64,000 nucleotides of DNA, taken from the NCBI RefSeq assembly GCF_025642785.1, contig NZ_JANZKU010000001.1, forward strand, positions 1 to 64,000. Reading direction: 5' to 3'. The translations under genes were made by a program, and so were the position numbers. The first letter of the stretch is position 1. Each line of letters opens with the position of its first letter. This DNA comes from Pseudomonas sp. RIT-PI-AD (GTDB lineage: Bacteria > Pseudomonadota > Gammaproteobacteria > Pseudomonadales > Pseudomonadaceae). Below are positions 1 to 11,157 of the stretch, one piece after another. Under the pieces are notes generated by a model. It was not told the DNA's origin, made no database searches, and saw only the letters and a program-made list of their open reading frames with translations.

Positions 1-75
1 GACCTTCTCGGCGCCGCGCAGCTTGACGCCGGCTTCGACCTTGGCCGGGCGGGGCGGGGCTTCGAGAGGGTTCAT
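1..75 (-). CDS. lipA: probable lipoyl synthase, N-terminus only (runs off the left edge)
   Basis: Only the first 25 codons are present, starting at the ATG at 75 with an AGGAG ribosome site about 8 bases upstream. The tail of the visible peptide (KVEAGVKLRGAEKV) is very like the N-terminal segment of pseudomonad lipoyl synthases as I remember it. LipA is a radical SAM enzyme that inserts two sulfurs into octanoyl groups on lipoyl domains, including that of GcvH. The gene follows gcvT by 81 bases on the same strand, so it may belong to the same transcript and supply the cofactor the glycine cleavage system needs. The catalytic part lies outside the window, so the call rests on a short match and context. 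Confidence 0.6.
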   Translation of the reverse strand, partial: MNPLEAPPRPAKVEAGVKLRGAEKV

Positions 76-156
76 GGCGGGTACTCCTGGCTCGGGTAAA
101 GGAACGGACGATGGCGGCCGGCGACGCTCGCGCGCCACCGGCTCGTCGCGGCGCGG

Positions 157-1278
157 TCAGCCGCGGTAGTAGCGTTGCGGCACGAAAGGCGTCTTCGCCA
201 CCTTCATCGGCACGCGCTTGCCGCGCACCACGGCCCATACCGTGCTATCGGGGGCGGCATGGGCGCTGGCCAGGTAACCCATGGCCACCGGCGCGCCCAG
301 GGTCGGGCCGAAGCCGCCGCTGCTCACCTGGCCGATCACCTGGCCGTCGGCATCGACGATCTCCGCGCCCTCGCGCACCGGCACGCGCTCCTGCGGCAGC
401 AGGCCGACGCGCTTGCTCGCCACGCCCTCGCGCTGCTGGGCGAAGATCCGCTCGGCGCCGGGGAAGCCGCCGGCCCGCGCGCCGTCGGCGCGGCGGGCCT
501 TGGAAATCGCCCAGAGCAGGCTGGCCTGCACCGGCGTGGTGGCGCTGCTCATGTCGTGGCCGTACAGGCACAGGCCGGCTTCCAGGCGCAGCGAGTCGCG
601 GGCGCCCAGGCCGATGGGCTGCACCTCGGGTTCGGCCAGCAGGCTGCGGGCCAGGGTCTCGGCATGTTCGGCCGGTACGGAAATCTCGAAGCCGTCCTCG
701 CCGGTGTAGCCGGAGCGGCTGACGTAGCAATCGACGCCCAGCAGGCGCACCGCGGCGAATTGCATGAAGGTCATCTTCGCCACCTCCGGCGCCAGCCGGG
801 CCAGCACGTTGGCTGCCGCCGGACCTTGCAGGGCGAGCAGGGCGCGCGACTCGAACAGGCTTTCGATCTGGCAGCGGGCGCCGATGTGCGCGCGCAGGTG
901 GGCCAGGTCCTGCTCCTTGCAGGCGGCGTTGACCACCACGAAGAGCGCATCGCCGGTGTTCGCCACCATCAGGTCGTCGAGGATGCCGCCCTCGGCGTCG
1001 GTGAACAGCGCATAGCGCTGCATGCCCGCCGGCAGGTCGATGATGTCCACCGGGACCAGGGTCTCCAGGGCCGCCGCGGCCTCGGCGCCGCGCAGCAGGA
1101 TCTGGCCCATGTGCGAGACGTCGAACAGGCCGGCCTGGGCGCGGGTGTGCAGGTGTTCCTTCATCACGCCCAACGGGTATTGCACCGGCATGTCGTAACC
1201 GGCGAAGGGCACCATGCGGGCGCCGAGTTCCAGGTGCAGGGCGTGCAGCGGGGTGCGGGCGAGGGTTTCGGTGGTCAT
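157..1278 (-). CDS. gcvT: glycine cleavage system aminomethyltransferase (T protein)
   Basis: A 373-residue protein of normal GcvT length. GcvT moves the methylene carbon from the aminomethyl-lipoyl arm of GcvH to tetrahydrofolate and releases ammonia. The N-terminus ([20 protein letters not shown]) and the block [12 protein letters not shown] are typical of the folate-binding aminomethyltransferase fold, with the [12 protein letters not shown] segment that follows in the family. It is the fifth gene of the gcvH-gcvP-glyA-sdaA-gcvT run, 73 bases after sdaA. Regulation is expected from the shared sigma-54 promoter at 7531-7546. Confidence 0.95.
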   Translation of the reverse strand: MTTETLARTPLHALHLELGARMVPFAGYDMPVQYPLGVMKEHLHTRAQAGLFDVSHMGQILLRGAEAAAALETLVPVDIIDLPAGMQRYALFTDAEGGILDDLMVANTGDALFVVVNAACKEQDLAHLRAHIGARCQIESLFESRALLALQGPAAANVLARLAPEVAKMTFMQFAAVRLLGVDCYVSRSGYTGEDGFEISVPAEHAETLARSLLAEPEVQPIGLGARDSLRLEAGLCLYGHDMSSATTPVQASLLWAISKARRADGARAGGFPGAERIFAQQREGVASKRVGLLPQERVPVREGAEIVDADGQVIGQVSSGGFGPTLGAPVAMGYLASAHAAPDSTVWAVVRGKRVPMKVAKTPFVPQRYYRG

Positions 1279-1351
1279 GCAAAGCTCTCCGGGGGAAGCG
1301 GCGCCGCGCGCCGCGTTGACGTAGGGGTGAAGGGGCCGGACGGCCCCGCGG

Positions 1352-2728
<1,377 letters not shown>

Positions 2729-2834
2729 AAGTCCTCGATCGCTAGGAAGAGTGGCCGGACCGCTGCGCACCGACGCCGTCTCGCCGGCGAGGCGGAACGG
2801 CGTGGCGCGACGGTCCCGGGAACCGTTAGCGCCT

Positions 2835-4100
2835 TCAGGCGCTATGGCGGTCGGCGTAGACCGGGTAGGTCTTGCACAGGTCGGCGACCTGGCCGCGCAC
2901 CCGCTCGATCACCGCCGGGTTGTCGATCTCGTCGAGGATGTCGCAGATCCAGCCGGCCAGCTCGCGGCACTCGCCTTCCTTGAAGCCACGGGTGGTCACC
3001 GCCGGGGTGCCGATGCGGATGCCGGAGGTGACGAAGGGCGACTGCGGGTCGTTGGGCACGGCGTTCTTGTTCACCGTGATGTGCGCCGCGCCCAGCGCCG
3101 CGTCGGCGGCCTTGCCGGTCAGGCCCTGGTGGATCAGCGAGAGCAGGAACAGGTGGTTGTCGGTACCGCCGGAGACCACTTCGTAGCCGCGCCCGACGAA
3201 CACCTCGGCCATGGCCCGGGCATTGTCGATCACCTGCCGTTGATAGGCCTTGAACGCCGGCTCCAGGGCTTCCTTGAAACACACCGCCTTGGCGGCGATC
3301 ACGTGCATCAGCGGGCCGCCCTGGCCGCCGGGGAACACCGCGGAGTTGAGCTTCTTCTCGATCTCGGCGTTGGCGCGCGCCAGGATCAGGCCGCCGCGCG
3401 GGCCACGCAGGGTCTTGTGGGTGGTGGTGGTGACCACGTCGGCGTAGGGCAGCGGGTTGGGGTAGAGCCCGGCCGCCACCAGCCCGGCGACGTGGGCCAT
3501 GTCGACGAACAGGTAGGCGCCGACCTTGTCGGCGATCTCGCGGAAGCGCGGGAAATCCAGTACCCGCGAGTAGGCGGAAAAGCCGGCGACGATCATCTTC
3601 GGCTTGTGCTCCACGGCCAGCCGCTCGACTTCGTCGTAATCGATCAAGCCCTGTTCGTCGATGCCGTACTGCACGGCGTTGTACAGCTTGCCGGACGCGC
3701 TGACCTTGGCGCCGTGGGTCAGGTGGCCGCCGTGGGCCAGGCTCATGCCGAGGAGGGTGTCGCCGGCGTTCAACAGGGCGAGATAGACCGCCGAGTTGGC
3801 CTGGGAGCCGGAGTGCGGCTGGACGTTGGCGTAGTCGGCGCCGAACAATTGCTTGGCGCGCTCGATGGCCAATTGCTCGACCTTGTCGACGTGCTCGCAG
3901 CCGCCGTAGTAGCGCTTGCCCGGATAGCCCTCGGCGTACTTGTTGGTCAGGCCGCTGCCCTGGGCCTGCATCACCCGCGGGCTGGCATAGTTTTCCGAGG
4001 CGATCAGCTCGATGTGGTCTTCCTGACGCTGCTCCTCGGCCTGGATCGCCGACAGCAGGGCGTCGTCGTATCCGGCGAGTTGGTCGTGTGTGCTGAACAT
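2835..4100 (-). CDS. glyA: serine hydroxymethyltransferase
   Basis: A 421-residue PLP enzyme that interconverts serine and glycine with tetrahydrofolate. The PLP-binding lysine is Lys229 in [14 protein letters not shown], and the N-terminal [14 protein letters not shown] block is diagnostic. Length and motifs are complete. Pseudomonads usually have more than one glyA; this copy is tied to the glycine cleavage operon and so probably works in glycine catabolism rather than general one-carbon supply. It sits 104 bases after gcvP and 106 bases before sdaA. Confidence 0.96.
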   Translation of the reverse strand: MFSTHDQLAGYDDALLSAIQAEEQRQEDHIELIASENYASPRVMQAQGSGLTNKYAEGYPGKRYYGGCEHVDKVEQLAIERAKQLFGADYANVQPHSGSQANSAVYLALLNAGDTLLGMSLAHGGHLTHGAKVSASGKLYNAVQYGIDEQGLIDYDEVERLAVEHKPKMIVAGFSAYSRVLDFPRFREIADKVGAYLFVDMAHVAGLVAAGLYPNPLPYADVVTTTTHKTLRGPRGGLILARANAEIEKKLNSAVFPGGQGGPLMHVIAAKAVCFKEALEPAFKAYQRQVIDNARAMAEVFVGRGYEVVSGGTDNHLFLLSLIHQGLTGKAADAALGAAHITVNKNAVPNDPQSPFVTSGIRIGTPAVTTRGFKEGECRELAGWICDILDEIDNPAVIERVRGQVADLCKTYPVYADRHSA

Positions 4101-4204
4101 GGCAAGGCTCCGGTGAGTTCTTGTTGGAGCGCCGCGCGTCCGTCACGCGCGGCGGTGGTCGGTTCGAACGGTGGGCGCGGCGCCCGCGGGCGCCGCGCGC
4201 TCGG

Positions 4205-7069
4205 TCAGGCGTCCTGGTAGGCCTCGATGGGTGGGCAGGCGCAGACCAGGTTGCGGTCGCCGTAGACGTTGTCGACGCGGCCGACCGGCGGCCAGTACTT
4301 GCCTTCCAGCAGGCTGGCGACCGGGTAGACCGCCTGTTCGCGGCTATAGGGATGGTGCCAGTCGCCGACCAGTTCGGCGGCGGTGTGCGGCGCGTTCTTC
4401 AGTGGGTTGTCCTGCTTGTCCAGCTCGCCCTGTTCCACCGCGCGGATCTCCTCGCGGATGCGGATCATCGCGTCGATGAAGCGATCCAGTTCCGCACGGG
4501 ACTCGCTTTCGGTGGGCTCGATCATCAGGGTGCCGGCCACCGGGAAGGACATGGTCGGCGCGTGGAAGCCGAAGTCGATCAGGCGCTTGGCCACGTCGTC
4601 GACGCTGATGCCGCTGCTGTCCTTGAGCGGGCGCAGGTCGAGGATGCACTCGTGGGCCACCAGGCCGTTGCCGCCGGTGTAGAGCACCGGGTAGTGCTCT
4701 TCGAGGCGCCGGGCGATGTAGTTGGCGTTGAGGATCGCCAATTGCGACGCGCGCTTGAGGCCGGCGCCGCCCATCATGCGGATGTACATCCAGGTGATCG
4801 GCAGGATGCTGGCGCTGCCGAAGGGCGCCGCGCACACCGCGCCGTCCTGGCGTTCCATGGCCGCGTGGCCAGGCAGGAACGGCGCCAGGTGCGACTTGAC
4901 GCCGATCGGGCCGACGCCGGGACCGCCACCGCCGTGGGGGATGCAGAAGGTCTTGTGCAGGTTCAGGTGGGACACGTCGCCGCCGAACTTGCCCGGTGCG
5001 CAGAGGCCGACCATGGCGTTCATGTTAGCGCCGTCGATGTACACCTGGCCGCCGTTGTCGTGGACGATGGCGCAGATCTCGCGGATACCTTCCTCGAACA
5101 CGCCATGGGTCGAGGGGTAGGTGATCATCAGCGCGGCGAGGCGCTCCTTGTGTTCCTCGGCCTTGGCGCGCAGGTCGTCGATGTCGACGTTGCCGCGGGC
5201 GTCGCAGGCGGTGACCACCACGCGCATGCCGGCCATGCTGGCGGTGGCCGGGTTGGTGCCGTGGGCCGAGGCCGGGATCAGGCAGATATCGCGCGCCGCG
5301 TCGCCGCGGCTGTGGTGATAGGCGCGGATCGCCAGCAGGCCGGCGTACTCGCCCTGGGAGCCGGCGTTCGGCTGCAGCGACACGGCGTCGTAGCCGGTGC
5401 AGGCGCAGAGCATGGCTTCCAGCTCGTCGGTCAGTTGCCGGTAGCCCTGGCTCTGCTCGGCGGGAGCGAAGGGGTGCAGGTTGCCGAAGTCGCTCCAGGT
5501 GATCGGGATCATCTCGCTGGCGGCGTTGAGCTTCATGGTGCAGGAGCCCAGCGGGATCATGCTGCGGTCCAGCGCCAGGTCCTTGTCGGCCAGGCGGCGC
5601 AGGTAGCGCATCAACTCGGTTTCCGAGTGATAGCGGTTGAACACCGGGTGGGTCAGGAAGGCGCTCTGCCGTTGCAGCTCGGCCGGCAGGCGATCGCTGG
5701 CGCGGGCGGCCAGGCTGGCGAAGTCCGGCAGGGCCTGGCCGGCGTCGGCGAACAGTGCCCAGAGGGCCTCGACCTGCGCCTGGGTGGTGGTCTCGTCGAG
5801 GGACAGGCCCAGGCGGGTGTCGTCGATCTCGCGCAGGTTGATGCGTTGCGCACGGGCGCGCTGGTGCAGCGTCGCGGTGCGCGCGCCACTGGCCAGGGTC
5901 AGGGTGTCGAAGAAGTGCCGCTGCTCCGCCGGCAGGCCCAGGGCGGCGAGGCCCTCGGCGAGGATCGCGGTGAGGCGGTGCATGCGCCGGGCGATGCGGG
6001 TCAGCCCCTGCGGGCCGTGGTAGACGGCGTACATGCTGGCGATGTTGGCCAGCAGCACCTGGGCGGTGCAGATGTTGCTGGTGGCCTTCTCGCGGCGGAT
6101 GTGTTGCTCGCGGGTCTGCATGGCCAGGCGCAGCGCCGGCTTGCCGTGGCGGTCGATGGACAGGCCGACCAGGCGCCCCGGCATGTCGCGCTTGAAGCTG
6201 TCGCGGGTGGCGAAGTAGGCGGCGTGCGGCCCGCCGAAGCCCAGCGGCACACCGAAGCGCTGGGCGCTGCCCAGGGCGACGTCCGCGTACAGCTCGCCGG
6301 GCGGGGTGAGCAGGGTCAGCGCCAGCAGGTCGGCGGCCACCGCGACCAGGGCGCCGGCGGCGTGGAAGCCTTCGATCAGCGCGCGGTAGTCGCCGATCTC
6401 GCCCTCGCTGGTCGGGTATTGCAGCAGCGCGCCGAAGTAGCGCGCGGCGTCGTCGAGGGCGTTTTCGTCGCCCACCACCACCTCGATGCCCAGCGGCTCG
6501 GCACGGGTGCGCAGCACGGCGAGGGTCTGCGGATGGCAGTGGCGCGAGGCGAAGAAGGCATTGCTGGCCTTGTTCTTCGCCAGGCGCTTGCAGAAGGTCA
6601 TGGCTTCGGCGGCGGCGGTGGCTTCGTCGAGCAGGGAGGCGTTGGCCACCGGCAGGCCGGACAGGTCGCTGATCAGGGTCTGGAAGTTCAGCAGCGCTTC
6701 CAGGCGGCCTTGGGAGATTTCCGGCTGGTAGGGGGTGTAGGCGGTGTACCAGGCGGGGTTTTCCAGCAGATTGCGCAGGATCGGCGAAGGCGTATGGCAG
6801 GGGTAGTAACCCTGGCCGATGTGGCTGGTGAACTGCTGATTCCGCGCGGCGATGGCCTTGATCGCCGCCAGCGCCTCGGCCTCGCCGAGACCGGCGGGCA
6901 GGTCGAGCACGCTGGTGCCCTTGATGCTTTCCGGGATCACGCTGGCACTGAGGGCGTCGAGGGAGTCGTAGCCGAGGCGTTCGAGCATGTGCGCGATGTC
7001 GTCTTCGCGCGGGCCGATATGGCGGGCGACGAATTCGTCGGTGGTGCCGAGTTCGATGGAGCGGGTCAT
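4205..7069 (-). CDS. gcvP: glycine dehydrogenase (decarboxylating), P protein
   Basis: A 954-residue single-chain (fused) P protein. It decarboxylates glycine on PLP and transfers the aminomethyl group to the lipoyl arm of GcvH. The predicted PLP lysine is Lys706 in the glycine-rich block [15 protein letters not shown]. The N-terminal half includes the region around [17 protein letters not shown] expected for the family. It starts 9 bases after the gcvH stop, so the two are surely co-transcribed. No damage is seen. Confidence 0.97.
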   Translation of the reverse strand: MTRSIELGTTDEFVARHIGPREDDIAHMLERLGYDSLDALSASVIPESIKGTSVLDLPAGLGEAEALAAIKAIAARNQQFTSHIGQGYYPCHTPSPILRNLLENPAWYTAYTPYQPEISQGRLEALLNFQTLISDLSGLPVANASLLDEATAAAEAMTFCKRLAKNKASNAFFASRHCHPQTLAVLRTRAEPLGIEVVVGDENALDDAARYFGALLQYPTSEGEIGDYRALIEGFHAAGALVAVAADLLALTLLTPPGELYADVALGSAQRFGVPLGFGGPHAAYFATRDSFKRDMPGRLVGLSIDRHGKPALRLAMQTREQHIRREKATSNICTAQVLLANIASMYAVYHGPQGLTRIARRMHRLTAILAEGLAALGLPAEQRHFFDTLTLASGARTATLHQRARAQRINLREIDDTRLGLSLDETTTQAQVEALWALFADAGQALPDFASLAARASDRLPAELQRQSAFLTHPVFNRYHSETELMRYLRRLADKDLALDRSMIPLGSCTMKLNAASEMIPITWSDFGNLHPFAPAEQSQGYRQLTDELEAMLCACTGYDAVSLQPNAGSQGEYAGLLAIRAYHHSRGDAARDICLIPASAHGTNPATASMAGMRVVVTACDARGNVDIDDLRAKAEEHKERLAALMITYPSTHGVFEEGIREICAIVHDNGGQVYIDGANMNAMVGLCAPGKFGGDVSHLNLHKTFCIPHGGGGPGVGPIGVKSHLAPFLPGHAAMERQDGAVCAAPFGSASILPITWMYIRMMGGAGLKRASQLAILNANYIARRLEEHYPVLYTGGNGLVAHECILDLRPLKDSSGISVDDVAKRLIDFGFHAPTMSFPVAGTLMIEPTESESRAELDRFIDAMIRIREEIRAVEQGELDKQDNPLKNAPHTAAELVGDWHHPYSREQAVYPVASLLEGKYWPPVGRVDNVYGDRNLVCACPPIEAYQDA

Positions 7070-7078
7070 GGCGATTCC

Positions 7079-7462
7079 TCAGGCGTCGGCGTTGGCTTTG
7101 AGCAGGCGGTCGTAGGCATCCTGGTCCAGCAACGTGGAAACCGCCGCGGCATCCGCCGGACGGAAGCGGAAGAACCAGCCTTCACCCAGCGGATCTTCGT
7201 TGACCCGCTCGGGGCTGTCGTTGAGGCCCTCGTTGACCGCGACCACTTCGCCGGCAAGCGGCATGTACACGCTGCTGGCGGCTTTCACCGATTCCACGGT
7301 GGAGGCTTCGGCACCTTTTTCGTACGGTTGCAGCTCCGGCAGTTGCACGTAGACCACGTCACCGAGCGCGTTCTGGGCGTAGGCGGTGATGCCAACGGTG
7401 ATGCTGCCGTCGGCCTCGACGCGCAGCCATTCGTGATCTTCAGTGAAACGCAACTCGCTCAT
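7079..7462 (-). CDS. gcvH: glycine cleavage system H protein (lipoyl carrier)
   Basis: A 127-residue lipoyl-domain protein, the mobile carrier between the P, T and L proteins. The modified lysine is Lys60 in STVESVKAASSVY. The N-terminus (FTEDHEWLRVE) is typical. It is the first gene of the operon. The 367 bases upstream contain a sigma-54 promoter and two tandem enhancer-like boxes. No lpd (L protein) gene is in this operon; the L protein is presumably supplied from elsewhere. Confidence 0.97.
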   Translation of the reverse strand: MSELRFTEDHEWLRVEADGSITVGITAYAQNALGDVVYVQLPELQPYEKGAEASTVESVKAASSVYMPLAGEVVAVNEGLNDSPERVNEDPLGEGWFFRFRPADAAAVSTLLDQDAYDRLLKANADA

Positions 7463-7530
7463 GGAAACTCCTCGGGAAGCAGGGGGTATGGGGCGCGGTG
7501 GGGTCCGCGCTCTTGAGGTTGAATTCCCTT

Positions 7531-7546
7531 AGCAATTATGCGGCCA
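7531..7546 (-). promoter_or_regulatory. sigma-54 promoter of the gcvH operon
   Basis: Read on the minus strand the sequence is TGGCCGCATAATTGCT. It has GG and GC dinucleotides exactly ten bases apart, as in the RpoN -24/-12 consensus (TGGCAC-N5-TTGC). It lies about 70 bases upstream of the gcvH start, a sensible distance for a leader. A sigma-54 promoter needs an AAA+ activator, and a candidate with the GAFTGA loop is encoded at 15088-16623. Confidence 0.85.
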
Positions 7547-7691
7547 GTAGTTGAAAATTCTTAAAAATCAATAGGATATGAATTTCAGGCGGCCGCGTCG
7601 TCTTTTCTTTGGAATGAAATCGCTCCAGAGGGAAAGAGATACAAAAGCAGTTCGGGATCAGGCCCTTACAGAGACGCCTTCGTCTGGGCTT

Positions 7692-7728
7692 TGTAATGAA
7701 TTCGATACGATGTAATGAATTCACTACG
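7692..7728. promoter_or_regulatory. two tandem enhancer boxes, probable GcsR/TyrR-type binding sites
   Basis: Two direct copies lie 19 bases apart: TGTAATG-AATT-CGATACG (7692-7709) and TGTAATG-AATT-CACTACG (7711-7728). They are close to the TGTAACG-N4-CGTTCCG site I recall for GcsR of P. aeruginosa. They sit about 150 bases upstream of the sigma-54 promoter, the normal place for an enhancer. A third copy one period further toward the promoter (about 7673-7690) is not convincing. Confidence 0.7.
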
Positions 7729-7829
7729 AATCGGCGAGGCTCTGCCTTGGGCAGGTCATTTCGACCCACGGAATGATCGAAGGGGCCGCGCCATCGACGG
7801 ATCGGTCCTTTTCCCGGCTCCGATCATCT

Positions 7830-9251
7830 TCATCCTGCGATGCCCTCAGCGCCGACCGGCCTGGGCCGCTCGGCGCGCGCCTGGCGGGTCAGCCGGTTGA
7901 CGATCAGATTGAGGCCCAGGTACATCGCGAAGGTTGCCGCGGCTAGGCCAATGGCCAGGCCGACCCAGATGTAGCGTGGCCCGAGTTCCAGATGGATGCC
8001 GAGGGTATAGGCGACCGGGATGGCGATGGCCCAGTAGAAGATGGCCACCAGCAGCAACGAGGTTTTCAGGGCTTTGAGGCCCCTGAGAGCGCCCAGCAGG
8101 ATGTTCTGCGCACCATCGAACAACAGGAACCACACCGCCACGGCCAGCAGGCTGGCCACGGTGCTTTTGAGCAGCAGGCTGTCGGCGGTACCGGACCTGA
8201 CGAACAGGCTGGCGATCTCGGTGGGAAAGAGCAGGAACAGCGGGGCGAAGATCAGCGAGGCGATGGCCCCGCAGCCCAGGCCGATCTGCGCCACCCGCTT
8301 GGTGTCCGCCACGCGCCCGGCCCCGACCAGTTGGCCGACCCGGTAGGAAGTGGCGCTCGACAGGCTGATGGGCACGACAAAGGCAATCAGCACCGCCTGC
8401 ATGGCCACATGGTGAGCGGCCTGCGCCACCACGCCGAAGTGCCCCATCATCAGCGCCGCGCAGGTGAACAGGCTCAGCTCGATGGCGAACGACAGGCCCA
8501 CCGGGATGCCGAACTTGAAGGCCTGGCGCAGGATGCTCCAGTCGACGTCGAGGATGCCCTCGAATATCCGGTAGGCGTTGTAGCGGGGCGTCGTGGCGAT
8601 GTAGACGGCCAAGGAAATCGCCATCAACAGGGACACGCTGGCGGTGACCGCGCCGATGCCGCTCAAGCCCAGGTAGGGGATGCCGAACCACTGATTGATG
8701 ATCACCAGGTTGAGGGCCAGGTTCAGCACCGCCGCGGCCATGCTGATGACCATGACCGGTTTGGTGTCGCCCAGGGCGCTGACGAAATTGCGGAGGGCCA
8801 TGAACACCAGGTAACCCGGCAGCGAGAAGGCTACCGCGCGGGTGAAGGCGATGAACGCGTCGATGCTTTGCGGCGGCTGGTCGAGGCTGCGCAACAGCGG
8901 GGCGGCCAGCCACAGCGCCAGTATGCCCAGCGCCGAGAGCAGCAGGGCGATGAGCATGCCGCTCTGGCAGGAACGCCGGACGCTGACGATGTTCCTGGAG
9001 CCATGGGCGATGGCAATCAGTGTGCCGATGCCGGAAATGACTCCGGAAAAGGAGAAGGTCAGAAACGAATAGATCGATGCGCCGATGCCGCCGCCCGCCA
9101 AGGCTTCCGCGCCCAGCCGCCCCATCATGTAGGTGTCGGTGAAGACCATGACCACCTTGGACAGTTGGGCGGCCATCAAGGGGCCGGCCATGGCGAGCAG
9201 GATCATCAACTCGCCCTTGGGGCTGCCGTTGGAAGAAGTGTGTTCGATCAT
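7830..9251 (-). CDS. MATE-family efflux transporter
   Basis: A 473-residue polytopic membrane protein with about twelve hydrophobic segments and the two-bundle repeat of the MATE (NorM-like) family. The opening GPLMAAQLSKVVMVFTDTYM matches the conserved first helix of these sodium- or proton-coupled drug exporters. A GGAGG ribosome site precedes the ATG at 9251. It is divergent from the deazapurine operon and shares the AT-rich region 9252-9836 with it, which suggests it exports or gives self-resistance to the product. It ends 368 bases from gcvH, and nothing links it to glycine metabolism. The substrate is inferred only from context. Confidence 0.85.
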   Translation of the reverse strand: MIEHTSSNGSPKGELMILLAMAGPLMAAQLSKVVMVFTDTYMMGRLGAEALAGGGIGASIYSFLTFSFSGVISGIGTLIAIAHGSRNIVSVRRSCQSGMLIALLLSALGILALWLAAPLLRSLDQPPQSIDAFIAFTRAVAFSLPGYLVFMALRNFVSALGDTKPVMVISMAAAVLNLALNLVIINQWFGIPYLGLSGIGAVTASVSLLMAISLAVYIATTPRYNAYRIFEGILDVDWSILRQAFKFGIPVGLSFAIELSLFTCAALMMGHFGVVAQAAHHVAMQAVLIAFVVPISLSSATSYRVGQLVGAGRVADTKRVAQIGLGCGAIASLIFAPLFLLFPTEIASLFVRSGTADSLLLKSTVASLLAVAVWFLLFDGAQNILLGALRGLKALKTSLLLVAIFYWAIAIPVAYTLGIHLELGPRYIWVGLAIGLAAATFAMYLGLNLIVNRLTRQARAERPRPVGAEGIAG

Positions 9252-9836
9252 GCAGTGGCCTCCGATGCCAAGTGATGCAGTCCATAAAGGGATTCTATCG
9301 GATCTCGGTTTTCTGCTGGGCGACTCTAATTTACTTTTTCCGCGAATTTTCTCTCCTGCCCGACCGGGGTTGCATCGCCGTAAGAAATTAGTGTAATGGG
9401 CTGTATTTTTATTCCCTTGCGGAATAAGTCATGCCCATGACCCGCCGAAATTAATATTTTGCAGAAGTTACATATCTGAACTAGTTTGTTGTGCCGCAAG
9501 AACAACTGATATTTCGCAGTATAGGCGTGTGAAATAAGCGAGGTAAAACCGGTCAATTTTAACGGCGCCGTCATTGAAATAAGAAGTGATAGCTAAATGA
9601 TCTTAAGTATTACGCTCGGGTATTTTTAGTCGCTGCAGGGAAGCGATCTGGCCAGGAATTAGGCTATCGAAGAATTCGCTATTGGGCGCGACGGTTCGCC
9701 CATGATTTTCTATCCGATTGCATATCTTCCTGAAAACTTCTCTGCCAGGCAGTCCGTGAAGAACTGCCTGCTGGAGTTGTCCTGTGCGCGTATATCCAAT
9801 TGGCAGGATGCTCATTGCGGACAATAGGGAGTCGGT
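9252..9836. promoter_or_regulatory. AT-rich divergent intergenic region of the deazapurine island
   Basis: This 585-base gap between the MATE gene and the queE-like gene is much more AT-rich than the surrounding genes, especially 9300-9640. It must hold promoters for both directions. I could not assign a convincing -35/-10 pair. Its right part, 9742-9824, is rich in inverted repeats. Short ORFs across it lack ribosome sites or family resemblance and were not called. Confidence 0.5.
9746..9824 (+). promoter_or_regulatory. structured leader of the deazapurine operon
   Basis: Two dyads lie just before the queE-like start at 9837. The first is CAGGCAGT (9746-9753) paired with ACTGCCTG (9763-9770); it overlaps an 11-base palindrome CTGCCAGGCAG at 9742-9752. 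The second is TTGTCC (9777-9782) paired with GGACAA (9819-9824), with ATCC/GGAT and CCAATTGG nested inside. The last arm ends just before the GGGAG ribosome site at about 9826-9830. It could be an attenuator, an RNA switch or a protein operator; it does not match the preQ1 riboswitch classes as I know them. Confidence 0.4.
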
Positions 9837-10526
9837 ATGTTTGGTGAAAATCCCATACGAAAGAAAGCGCCTGACATCGAGACGCTTTGGGTCGAGGAAG
9901 TGTTCAGGACCTTGCAGGGGGAGGGGCCCTTCTCGGGGGTGCCGTCGACCTTCGTCAGGTTGTCGGGTTGCAACCTGCGCTGCTTCTGGTGCGATACCCA
10001 ATTCGAAGCGTTTCGCTGGTCGCTGACCCCGCAGGCGATCGTCGAGAAGGTGCGCAGCCTGGAAACCCCGGTCCCCGAACTGATTGTGCTGACCGGCGGC
10101 GAACCCTTTCGCCAGAACATCGCGCCGTTGATCCGGGTGTTCATCGAAGAGGGTTTCAAGGTCCAGGTCGAAACCAACGGCACCATCTATCAGGCCATCC
10201 CCACCGGGCAGGACGTCACCGTGGTCTGCAGCCCGAAGACGCCGGTCCTGGACCTGCGCATGATCGAGATCATCACGCACTACAAGTACGTACTGGCCCA
10301 TGGCGAAGTTGACGAGCGCGATGGCCTGCCGGGTGCTTCGACGCAGCATGAGGGCAAAAAAGCTCGCTTGTTTCGACCGCCTCCGGGCAAACCGGTTTAT
10401 GTCATGCCGCGCGACGATTATGACGAGCAACGCAACAAGGACAATCTGAAGGCCTGTATAGAAGTGGCAACTCAGCAGGGTTACACGTTGAATCTGCAAC
10501 TGCACAAGCTTTTGAATCTTCCATAA
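9837..10526 (+). CDS. 7-carboxy-7-deazaguanine synthase-like radical SAM enzyme (QueE family)
   Basis: A 229-residue QueE-family protein. QueE rearranges 6-carboxy-5,6,7,8-tetrahydropterin to 7-carboxy-7-deazaguanine (CDG), building the pyrrolopyrimidine core. The radical SAM cysteines are Cys45, Cys49 and Cys52 in SGCNLRCFWCDTQF (CxxxCxxC), and the SAM-binding GGEP motif is at 87-90. The N-terminus with TLQGEGPFSGVPSTFVRLSG is diagnostic. A GGGAG ribosome site sits 6 bases before the ATG. It is the first gene of a seven-gene operon with no queC or queF, so the pathway appears to use CDG itself and not preQ0. It is probably a dedicated paralogue of a housekeeping QueE elsewhere. Confidence 0.92.
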   Translation: MFGENPIRKKAPDIETLWVEEVFRTLQGEGPFSGVPSTFVRLSGCNLRCFWCDTQFEAFRWSLTPQAIVEKVRSLETPVPELIVLTGGEPFRQNIAPLIRVFIEEGFKVQVETNGTIYQAIPTGQDVTVVCSPKTPVLDLRMIEIITHYKYVLAHGEVDERDGLPGASTQHEGKKARLFRPPPGKPVYVMPRDDYDEQRNKDNLKACIEVATQQGYTLNLQLHKLLNLP

Positions 10527-10536
10527 GGATATGACT

Positions 10537-11145
10537 ATGCAAAATGATCAAGAACGTTCTCACGCCAAGGCCCGGCAAGCGGTGGTCGATATTCTCGCCT
10601 ATCTGGGTGAAGACCCCAGCCGGCAGGGGCTTCATGAAACGCCGGAGCGCTTTCTGAAATCCATGGTCGCGCAGACGGTGGGATATTCCCAGGATCCTTA
10701 TCGGGTATTGGAAAAGTTCTTCGAAGAAGTAGCCGGCTATAAAAACCTGATCATGTTGCAGAACATCCACTTCGAGTCGATGTGCGAGCACCATCTGGCG
10801 CCCATCGTCGGCAACGCCACCGTCGGCTACATCCCCAATGGCCGGGTCGTCGGCCTCTCCAAGCTGGCGCGGGTGGTGGACATCTTCGCCAAGCGCCTGC
10901 AAATCCAGGAGCGGCTGACCTCGCAGATCGGCCTGGCCCTCGATGAGGTGCTGCTGCCCAAGGGGGTCGGGGTGATCATCCGCGCCAAGCATAACTGCCT
11001 GTGCACCCGCGGTGCCTACAAGCCCAACGCCAACATGACCACGACCTACTTCTCGGGCGTGTTGGAGACCGATTCGGTCAAGCGGGGCGAGTTCTACACC
11101 GCAGCTGCATTGCCATGGGGCAATGGGGTCCACCACTCTCAGTAA
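10537..11145 (+). CDS. folE: GTP cyclohydrolase I (cluster paralogue)
   Basis: A 202-residue GTP cyclohydrolase I, which opens GTP to 7,8-dihydroneopterin triphosphate, the precursor of deazaguanines. Zinc and active-site blocks are present: MCEHHLAPIVG and the second cysteine region KHNCLCTRGAYKPN. The ATG at 10537 is preferred to the one at 10531 because the AAGGA ribosome site then has a 7-base spacer. It starts ten bases after the queE-like stop. Pseudomonads carry other folE copies; this one is most likely dedicated to the cluster, ensuring precursor flow. Confidence 0.93.
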   Translation: MQNDQERSHAKARQAVVDILAYLGEDPSRQGLHETPERFLKSMVAQTVGYSQDPYRVLEKFFEEVAGYKNLIMLQNIHFESMCEHHLAPIVGNATVGYIPNGRVVGLSKLARVVDIFAKRLQIQERLTSQIGLALDEVLLPKGVGVIIRAKHNCLCTRGAYKPNANMTTTYFSGVLETDSVKRGEFYTAAALPWGNGVHHSQ

Positions 11146-11157
11146 GGGAATACTGTC

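Noticed and set aside
9603-10505. 300-residue open frame on the minus strand across the queE-like gene
   Set aside because: It is the antisense shadow of the QueE-family gene, which has all expected motifs; the antisense product matches nothing and lacks a ribosome site.
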